From Eubacteriales bacterium (GTDB taxonomy: Bacteria > Bacillota_A > Clostridia > Christensenellales > Aristaeellaceae), in the NCBI GenBank assembly GCA_029974035.1, contig JARKQG010000113.1, positions 1-63,303 on the forward strand: a stretch of DNA of 63,303 nt. The letters are read 5' to 3'. The notes beneath the pieces were generated by a model. That model had not been told where the DNA came from. It ran no database searches and worked only from the letters and a program-made list of their open reading frames with translations. Shown one piece after another: positions 57,342 to 63,303 of this stretch. Each line of letters begins with the position of its first letter. The first letter of the stretch is position 1. The position numbers and the translations under genes are program-made.

Positions 57342-58200
57342 ATACGAAAAGATTGCGCTTGCGGAGGACTTCCCCTTCCGGATCCGCCGGGAGGTCATTC
57401 CCTCGACGCAGACCCCCTTCGAGCACTGGCACAGGCCCTTTGAAATCACGCTGGTGGAGCGGGGCGTGGGGCAGTACGACGTGGGCGGCCGGTGCTATCG
57501 GATGCAAAAGGGGGATCTGATCGTCTTCAACAGCGCGGAACCCCACGGGTGGCAGGCGCTTTCCGGCGAAATCGAGCTGCTGGTCATCGTGTTCGATCCG
57601 GAATTCGTCCAAAGCGGCGAAACGGCGCGGGGCGCGGACTACCTCCGGCCCTTTGTTGATCGGGACGCCCGCTATAAAAACCGCGTGGACGGCAAAGACC
57701 GGCTCGCTCCGCTGCTGCGGGATATGTTCTACGACATCGAAGCGGAATGGACCCAGCAAAGTACCGGCTACGACCTGATGATCCGCGCGGACGTGCTGCG
57801 GATGCTGACGCTTTTGATCCGGCACTACGCCGATCCGGAAAGCGACCTGTCCGCCGCCCGGCAAAACGCGCTTTTGCGGCTTCAGCCCGCCTTTGACCTG
57901 CTGCTCAGCCGCTATTGCACCCCGATCACGCTGGAGGAGGCCGCCCGGGCCGTCTACATGAGCCCCAGCTATCTGTCCGCGCAGTTCCGGAAGGCGACGG
58001 GCGTTTCCTTCAGCACCTACCTCACGCTCTTGCGGCTGCGCCGGGCCGAGGCGCTGCGCGACGGAACGGACCTCACCAGCGAGGAAATTGCCGCCCGGTG
58101 CGGCTTTCGCAACATGTCAAACTTTTACAGGCTGTACCGCAAGCGCCTGGGCGTTCCCTTCCGCCGCCGCCCGCCCGCGCCTGGGGATTCCGGCGGATGA
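57334..58200 (+). CDS. AraC family transcriptional regulator
   Basis: 288 residues. N-terminal cupin (HWHRPFEITLVERGVGQYDVGG ... GDLIVFNSAEPHGW) of the sugar-sensing kind, and C-terminal double HTH (LEEAARAVYMSPSYLSAQFRKATG; TSEEIAARCGFRNMSNFYRLYRKRLG). It lies at the end of the isomerase operon and may regulate it along with the YesN-type regulator. Confidence 0.93.
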   Translation: MLEYEKIALAEDFPFRIRREVIPSTQTPFEHWHRPFEITLVERGVGQYDVGGRCYRMQKGDLIVFNSAEPHGWQALSGEIELLVIVFDPEFVQSGETARGADYLRPFVDRDARYKNRVDGKDRLAPLLRDMFYDIEAEWTQQSTGYDLMIRADVLRMLTLLIRHYADPESDLSAARQNALLRLQPAFDLLLSRYCTPITLEEAARAVYMSPSYLSAQFRKATGVSFSTYLTLLRLRRAEALRDGTDLTSEEIAARCGFRNMSNFYRLYRKRLGVPFRRRPPAPGDSGG

Positions 58201-58208
58201 GCGCAATT

Positions 58209-58247
58209 GCGTCAAGCGCCACCGGCCCAGCCGGTGGCGCTTGACGC
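58209..58247. terminator. 18-bp hairpin between convergent genes
   Basis: GCGTCAAGCGCCACCGGC and its perfect complement enclose only three bases (CCA). No T-run on either side. It lies between the AraC-type gene and the convergent methyltransferase gene. Confidence 0.75.
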
Positions 58248-58251
58248 AGGG

Positions 58252-58833
58252 TCAGTGCGCCGCGGCGGCGCCGGAAATCATGTAGAAATGCGGCGCGTCC
58301 ACGACGGCGTCCACGTGGAAAAGGGGTGCCCAGAGCGCCGCTTCCTCCCGGGCGGGCCTCAGCTCCGTCTTGACCGAGGCCGGCACGCGGCCGTGGCAGG
58401 CGTTGATCCTGCTCCGCCCCGCGCCGTGGGCCACGGTAAAGCGGCCGCCGGGAACGAGGAGCGCGCGCACGCTGCGGATCAGCGCGGCCTTGTCCGGAAA
58501 GTGGGGGTAGGCGTCATAGAGCACCGCGGCGTCAAACGCGCCGGATTGAAAGGTCAGGATGTCGCCGCAGAACACCCGGAGCCTGGGCTCCCCGGCAAAT
58601 TTGTGCGCCGCCAGCGCCGCCATGGCGGGGGACACGTCCACCCCCACCAGTTCCGCGAGGCCCGTGGCCAGCAGTTCCGGAAACATCACCCCGGTGCCGC
58701 AGCCGATGTCCAGCACCCGCATCCCCGGCCCCGCGCCCGACAAAAACGCCACCGCCTGCCGCACCGGAAGGCCCGGAACATAATGCTCGTCCCAGCGCGC
58801 GGCGCGGGAATCAAAGTAGTCCGCGATATTCAT
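58252..58833 (-). CDS. class I SAM-dependent methyltransferase
   Basis: 193 residues. Motif I VLDIGCGTGVMFPELLA, VGVDVSPAM and the post-motif FDAAVLYDAYPHFPD are the small-molecule methyltransferase pattern; the start MNIADYFDSRAARWDE is also typical. The substrate is unknown. Own promoter; single-gene unit. Confidence 0.88.
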   Translation of the reverse strand: MNIADYFDSRAARWDEHYVPGLPVRQAVAFLSGAGPGMRVLDIGCGTGVMFPELLATGLAELVGVDVSPAMAALAAHKFAGEPRLRVFCGDILTFQSGAFDAAVLYDAYPHFPDKAALIRSVRALLVPGGRFTVAHGAGRSRINACHGRVPASVKTELRPAREEAALWAPLFHVDAVVDAPHFYMISGAAAAH

Positions 58834-58863
58834 TCAGAGTTTTTCCACCCCTTGATCGTACAT

Positions 58864-58892
58864 AGTATACAGGATTTGGGCCGTGCCGGCAA
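58864..58892 (-). promoter_or_regulatory. promoter of the methyltransferase gene
   Basis: On the minus strand TTGCCG (58892-58887), 17 bases, TATACT (58869-58864). Confidence 0.6.
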
Positions 58893-58966
58893 TGCCGAAA
58901 AGGGCCCGAACGCTCCGTTTTGGCCCGCGGAAGGCCGCGCTCCGGGTAATATCCCGGTAAAGTGGG

Positions 58967-59008
58967 TTGACAAATTCGCGCGCTGGGGTACAATACCGTA
59001 TGTTGTAC
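58967..59008 (+). promoter_or_regulatory. promoter and operator of the MarR/ABC operon
   Basis: TTGACA (58967-58972), 16 bases, TACAAT (58989-58994). The inverted repeat GTACAA-N9-TTGTAC (58988-59008) covers the -10 and start site, as in MarR autorepression. Confidence 0.75.
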
Positions 59009-59042
59009 GTCAAACAAACTGGGGGCGATGGGGTTGAACGGG

Positions 59043-59480
59043 ATGCACGCCGTGGGCAAGGCGATCCGCATGCTGGACAACATGATCATGCGGCGCTTTG
59101 ACCGGAACCGGCCCGATCGGGTGGTGCTGGAGCGGGTCACCGGCACCAACCGCTGGGTGATCGGCTATCTGGTGGAGCAGCAGCGCGCGGGGCGGACGGT
59201 CTATCAGCGGGATCTGGAAGCGGTCCTGGGCATCACCCGATCCACCGTTTCCAGGGTGCTGGACCTGATGGAGCGCAAGGGCCTGGTGGAGCGGCAGCCG
59301 GAGGCGGGCGACGCGCGCCTGAGGCGGCTGGTGCTGACCGAGCGCGCGATGGCGCTGCATGAAAAGATGCGCGCCTACGCCGAGGGCTTTGAGCGCGAGC
59401 TGACGGCGGGATTCAGCCCAGAGGAGATTGATTCGCTCATGGACTACCTGGATCGCATCCGGAGGAACCTGGAAAACTGA
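59043..59480 (+). CDS. MarR family transcriptional regulator
   Basis: About 145 residues. Winged HTH YQRDLEAVLGITRSTVSRVLDLMERKGLVERQ and wing GDARLRRLVLTERA. It lies upstream of a two-gene multidrug-type exporter, probably its repressor. The start is either ATG 59043 (GGGG 9 bases upstream) or ATG 59028; the HTH is unaffected. Confidence 0.9.
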   Translation: MHAVGKAIRMLDNMIMRRFDRNRPDRVVLERVTGTNRWVIGYLVEQQRAGRTVYQRDLEAVLGITRSTVSRVLDLMERKGLVERQPEAGDARLRRLVLTERAMALHEKMRAYAEGFERELTAGFSPEEIDSLMDYLDRIRRNLEN

Positions 59481-59547
59481 GGGCGCGGGGGATTGGACGG
59501 ACAATTTCATCGCGCGGGCGCGCGCCAGAGCGGGAGGAAACGGCTGA

Positions 59548-61290
59548 ATGCTCAAAAAACTGATGCAAAGCATCCGCGAATACCGGAAGGCGTCGATTTT
59601 GACGCCGGCGCTGATCATGGGCGAGGTGATCATGGAATGCCTGATTCCCTTCATCATCGCCATGCTGGTCAATGAAATCAAGGCGGGGTGCGGGTTTGGC
59701 ACCATCGCCTACTATGGCGGCATCCTGTTTGGGATGGCCTGCCTGGCGCTGGGTTTTGGCGCGGCGGCGGGGGCCGCCAGCGCCACCGCGGCCTGCGGCT
59801 TCGGCAAGAACCTGCGCAAGGACCTTTTCTACCGGGTGCAGGCCTTTTCGTTTGAAAACATCGACCGGTTTTCGTCGGCATCGCTGGTCACCCGCATGAC
59901 CACGGACGTGTCCAACGTGCAAAACGCCTACATGATGATCATCCGGGTGGCCGTGCGCAGCCCGCTGATGTTCCTGTTCGCCATCATCATGTCCTACGTG
60001 ATGGGCGGAAGGCTGGCGCTGATGTTCGTGGTGGTGGTGCCGATTCTGGCCTTCGGGCTCATCCTGGTGGTGCGCAAGGCGCTACCCACCTTCAAGCGCG
60101 TGTTCCGCCGCTACGACCGGCTGAACGAGTCCATCGCTGAAAACGTGCGGGGCATCCGCGCGGTCAAGTCCTTCGTGCGGGAGGACTACGAGCGGCAGAA
60201 GTTTGGCGCCGCGGCGGAGGACATCCGGGCGGACTTCACCCGGGCGGAGCGCATCGTGGCGGTGAACGCGCCGCTGATGCAGTTCTGCCTGTACACCAAC
60301 ATGGTGATTGTGCTCTACTTTGGTTCGGAGCTGATCATCCGCTCGGCGGGGCTGGAGCTGGACGTGGGCCAGTTTTCCGCGATGCTGACCTACGGCTTTC
60401 AGATTCTGATGTCGCTGATGATGCTGTCGATGGTCTACGTGATGATCACCATCGCCGATGAGTCCGCCCGCCGCATCGTGGAGGTGCTGGACGAGGTGCC
60501 GTCGCTGACCAGCCCCGAGAACGCGGAAACCATCGTCCGGGACGGCTCCGTGGACTTTGAGTCCGTCAGCTTCAAATACGCGAAGCGCGCCGAGCGGTTT
60601 ACCCTGTCGGACATCAGCCTGCACATCCGCTCCGGTCAGACGGTGGGCATCCTGGGCGGCACCGGCGCGTCCAAGTCCACGCTGGTGCAGCTGATCCCCC
60701 GGCTCTACGACGCCACCGAGGGCGTGGTGAGGGTGGGCGGCGTGGACGTAAGGCGCTACGATCTTACCAGCCTGCGCGACCAGGTGGCGGTGGTGTTGCA
60801 AAAGAACGAGCTGTTCTCCGGCACCATCCGCGACAACCTCCGCTGGGGCAACCCGAACGCCACCGACGCGGAGCTGGTGGAAGCCTGCAAGCTGGCCCAG
60901 GCCCACGATTTCGTGTCCGCCTTCCCCAAGGGCTACGATACCTGGATCGAGCAGGGCGGCGCGAATGTGTCCGGCGGGCAGAAGCAGCGGCTGTGCATCG
61001 CGCGGGCGCTGCTCAAAAAGCCGAAGATCCTGATTTTGGACGATTCCACCAGCGCCGTGGACACCCGTACCGACGCGCAGATCCGCAGGGGTTTCCGGGA
61101 ATTCATCCCGGAAACCACGAAGATCATCATCGCCCAGCGGGTGGCCTCGGTGGAGGACGCGGACATGATCGTGCTGATGGAGGGCGGCAGCATCGTGGCT
61201 ACGGGCAGCCACGGCGAACTGATGGAAACCAACGAGATCTACCGCGAGGTCTACGCCTCGCAGATGAGGGGAGGCGAGCAGGTTGGCTGA
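59548..61290 (+). CDS. heterodimeric ABC exporter subunit, degenerate-site NBD
   Basis: 580 residues: six-helix membrane domain (KNLRKDLFYRVQAFSFENIDRFSSASLVTRMTTDV coupling region) and ATPase domain with Walker A GGTGASKST, signature VSGGQKQRL and Walker B ILILDDSTSAVD. The residue after the Walker B Asp is Asp instead of the catalytic Glu, as in the non-canonical half of BmrCD/TM287-288-type exporters. Pairs with the next gene. Confidence 0.93.
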   Translation: MLKKLMQSIREYRKASILTPALIMGEVIMECLIPFIIAMLVNEIKAGCGFGTIAYYGGILFGMACLALGFGAAAGAASATAACGFGKNLRKDLFYRVQAFSFENIDRFSSASLVTRMTTDVSNVQNAYMMIIRVAVRSPLMFLFAIIMSYVMGGRLALMFVVVVPILAFGLILVVRKALPTFKRVFRRYDRLNESIAENVRGIRAVKSFVREDYERQKFGAAAEDIRADFTRAERIVAVNAPLMQFCLYTNMVIVLYFGSELIIRSAGLELDVGQFSAMLTYGFQILMSLMMLSMVYVMITIADESARRIVEVLDEVPSLTSPENAETIVRDGSVDFESVSFKYAKRAERFTLSDISLHIRSGQTVGILGGTGASKSTLVQLIPRLYDATEGVVRVGGVDVRRYDLTSLRDQVAVVLQKNELFSGTIRDNLRWGNPNATDAELVEACKLAQAHDFVSAFPKGYDTWIEQGGANVSGGQKQRLCIARALLKKPKILILDDSTSAVDTRTDAQIRRGFREFIPETTKIIIAQRVASVEDADMIVLMEGGSIVATGSHGELMETNEIYREVYASQMRGGEQVG

Positions 61291-63196
61291 GCGAAAACCC
61301 GCCGGAAGGCGGCCCAAGGCCAAGCCCGGCACGTTCAGGCGGCTGATCGCCACGCTCCTGAAATTCTACCCCGCGCTGGTGCCGCTGACGGTTGCCTGCA
61401 TCGTGTTCTCCGCCGTGGTCAGCGCGATCCCGACGCTGTTCATGCAGAAGATTCTCGAAATCATCGAGGCGTGGTACAAAAGCGGCGACTGGGCGGGCGC
61501 CCGCGCCGAGATCCTGCCCAACGTTTTGAAGCTGGGCACCTTCTACCTGATCTCCATCGCCTCCGTGGTGCTCTACACGCAGATGATGGCCTTCATCACC
61601 CAGGGCTCGCTGTATAAGCTGCGCCGCGCGATGTTTGACGGCATGCAGGCGCTGCCGGTGCGTTTTTTCGACACCCACAAATTCGGCGATGTGATGAGCT
61701 ACTACACCAACGACATCGACGCGCTGCGGCAGCTCATCTCCCAGTCGCTGCCGCAGCTGATCCAGTCCGTCGTGATCGTAATCACGGTGTTCTCCGTGAT
61801 GCTGTACTTCAGCGGCTGGCTGGCCGCGCTGGTGCTGGTGGGCCTCTTTCTGATGGTGACCATCACCCGCAAGGTGGGCGGCAGCTCCGCCAAGTACTTT
61901 GTGCGCCAGCAGATCGCGCTGGGCGGAACGGAAGGCTATGTGGAGGAGATGATGAACGGCCAGAAGGTCGTGAAGGTCTTCTGCCACGAGCGGGAGAGCG
62001 AGGCGCAGTTTGACCGGATCAACGAGGCGCTCTTTGAGGACGCGCAGAAGGCCAACCGCTACGCCAACATGCTGATGCCCATCCTGGGCAACGTGGGCAA
62101 CGTTTTGTACGTGCTGGTGGCGATGGCGGGCGGGCTGCTCATGCTGTTCCGGGCACCCAACATCAGCCTGTCGGGGTTGCCCATCGGCATCAGCATCGTG
62201 GTGCCCTTCCTCAACATGACCAAGCAGCTGGCGGGCAACGTGGGCCAGCTGTCCCAGCAGATCAACGCGGTGGTGATGGGCCTTGCGGGCGCCAGCCGCG
62301 TGTTCGAGATGATGGACCAGCCCCCGGAGGCGGACGAAGGCTACGTGACCCTGGTCAACGCCCGCATTGCCCCGGACGGCGCCATCACCGAATCCGACCG
62401 GCGCACGGGCGCCTGGGCGTGGAAGCATCCCCACGCCGACGGCACGGTGACCTATACGCGCCTGGCCGGCGACGTGCGGCTGACGGACGTGGACTTTGCC
62501 TACGAGGCGGGCAAGCCCGTGCTGAAGGATGTGACGCTCTACGCCGAGCCCCGGCAGAAGGTGGCCTTTGTGGGCGCCACCGGCGCGGGCAAGACCACCA
62601 TCACGAACCTGATCAACCGCTTTTACGACATCGCGGACGGAAAGATCCGCTACGACGGCATCAACATCAACAAGATCAAAAAGAGCGATTTGCGCCGCTC
62701 GCTGGGCATGGTGCTGCAGGAGACGAACCTCTTTACCGGCTCCGTCATGGACAACATCCGCTACGGCCGGCTGGACGCCACCGACGGGGAATGCGTGGAG
62801 GCCGCCAGGCTCGCCGGCGCGGACGACTTCATCAGCCGCCTGCCGGAGGGCTACGATACCGTGCTCCGCGGAAACGGCGCGAACCTGTCCCAGGGGCAGC
62901 GCCAATTGATCGCCATTGCCCGGGCGGCGGTGGCCGACCCGCCGGTGATGATCCTGGACGAAGCCACCTCCTCCATCGACACCCGCACCGAGCAGATCGT
63001 GCAGCAGGGCATGGACAAGCTGATGGAGGGGCGCACGGTGTTCGTCATCGCCCACAGGCTGTCCACCGTCATGAACGCCGACGTCATCATGGTGCTGGAC
63101 CACGGCCGCATCATCGAGCGGGGCAGCCATGAAAAGCTAATCGCGGAAAAAGGCACCTACTACCAGCTCTATACCGGCGCCTTTGAGCTGGAGTGA
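61283..63196 (+). CDS. heterodimeric ABC exporter subunit, canonical NBD
   Basis: 637 residues, TTG start behind GAGGGGAGG, overlapping the upstream gene by 8 bases. Membrane domain (LPVRFFDTHKFGDVMSYYTNDIDALRQL) and ATPase with Walker A GATGAGKTT, signature LSQGQRQLI and Walker B MILDEATSSIDTRTE with catalytic Glu. The longer linker (about residues 345-395) is typical of the larger partner. Drug or lipid export is likely. Confidence 0.94.
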   Translation: MAERKPAGRRPKAKPGTFRRLIATLLKFYPALVPLTVACIVFSAVVSAIPTLFMQKILEIIEAWYKSGDWAGARAEILPNVLKLGTFYLISIASVVLYTQMMAFITQGSLYKLRRAMFDGMQALPVRFFDTHKFGDVMSYYTNDIDALRQLISQSLPQLIQSVVIVITVFSVMLYFSGWLAALVLVGLFLMVTITRKVGGSSAKYFVRQQIALGGTEGYVEEMMNGQKVVKVFCHERESEAQFDRINEALFEDAQKANRYANMLMPILGNVGNVLYVLVAMAGGLLMLFRAPNISLSGLPIGISIVVPFLNMTKQLAGNVGQLSQQINAVVMGLAGASRVFEMMDQPPEADEGYVTLVNARIAPDGAITESDRRTGAWAWKHPHADGTVTYTRLAGDVRLTDVDFAYEAGKPVLKDVTLYAEPRQKVAFVGATGAGKTTITNLINRFYDIADGKIRYDGININKIKKSDLRRSLGMVLQETNLFTGSVMDNIRYGRLDATDGECVEAARLAGADDFISRLPEGYDTVLRGNGANLSQGQRQLIAIARAAVADPPVMILDEATSSIDTRTEQIVQQGMDKLMEGRTVFVIAHRLSTVMNADVIMVLDHGRIIERGSHEKLIAEKGTYYQLYTGAFELE

Positions 63197-63210
63197 CCGG
63201 GGACCATAAA

Positions 63211-63240
63211 GCGGCGGCGGAGCCAACGCTCCGCCGCCGC
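63211..63240 (+). terminator. hairpin after the ABC exporter genes
   Basis: GCGGCGGCGGAGC / GCTCCGCCGCCGC, 13-bp stem with CAAC loop, 14 bases after the stop; no T-run. Nothing further is recognisable before the window ends. Confidence 0.65.
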
Positions 63241-63303
63241 GTCAGCCCATAAACAAAGTGCGCTCAGCCCGCTTGGGGTGGGCGCGAAATTTGTGTAGAG
63301 GTG

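Overview
The window is about 63 kb of GC-rich (roughly 60-65% by eye) bacterial chromosome that looks like an anaerobic, probably gut-associated, Clostridia-type Firmicute. Pointers are the AGGAGG-type ribosome sites, many near-consensus sigma-A promoters, SdpR/SdpI, a YeiL-type Crp regulator beside paired DUF606 transporters, YesM/YesN two-component genes, a small NrdD-like protein, an rplQ with the long central insertion seen in some Clostridia, and several carbohydrate ABC systems. The species cannot be named from the sequence alone.

Layout. 1-5.1 kb: end of the ribosomal-protein cluster (rplQ), an HPr-like protein without the active-site histidine, lepA, hemW, and an autorepressor/SdpI pair. 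5.2-9.7 kb: RNA methyltransferase, a GH127-like protein and a MATE exporter in one operon. 9.7-15.1 kb: manA and a membrane glycosyltransferase (minus), a divergent PD-(D/E)XK/iron-sulfur helicase fusion, and a sugar nucleotidyltransferase. 15.2-17.1 kb: small NrdD-like protein, two small DMT transporters and their divergent Crp/Fnr regulator. 17.2-20.4 kb: metY and cysK face each other and share an operator core; then an HD-domain protein.

20.4-30.2 kb: a tRNA-Ala(GGC) gene whose last 45 bases recur exactly at 30113-30157, bounding a 9.65-kb integrated element. It carries a tyrosine integrase, a zinc-ribbon protein, an Xis-like protein, a DUF3987 replication-type protein, a sigma factor, small hypothetical genes, and an AT-richer cargo pair (ribbon-helix-helix regulator plus DUF4160 protein). 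Both ends hold ordered arrays of TGACAAAA and CCCCAA repeats. No conjugation or capsid genes are seen.

30.2-43.1 kb: a LacI-type regulator followed by a long plus-strand operon: ABC sugar-binding protein and two permeases, a GH31 glycosidase, three different uroporphyrinogen-decarboxylase-fold proteins, and a GH38 alpha-mannosidase. 43.0-50.9 kb: a second sugar operon on the minus strand (binding protein, two permeases, GH36 alpha-galactosidase, second GH38). The two GH38 genes overlap tail to tail. A YesM-type kinase and a YesN-type regulator (51.1-54.4 kb) are divergent from this operon. 54.5-58.2 kb: sugar isomerase-like gene with a 21-bp-spaced activator repeat, a class-V aminotransferase, a small hypothetical gene and an AraC regulator. 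58.2-63.3 kb: a methyltransferase, then a MarR regulator with a heterodimeric ABC exporter.

The genes fit an organism that imports oligosaccharides through two ABC systems without visible ATPase genes, trims alpha-mannosyl, alpha-galactosyl and alpha-glucosyl/xylosyl linkages inside the cell, and feeds mannose in through ManA. The most unusual parts are the trio of UroD-fold proteins in a sugar operon and the repeat architecture of the integrated element.
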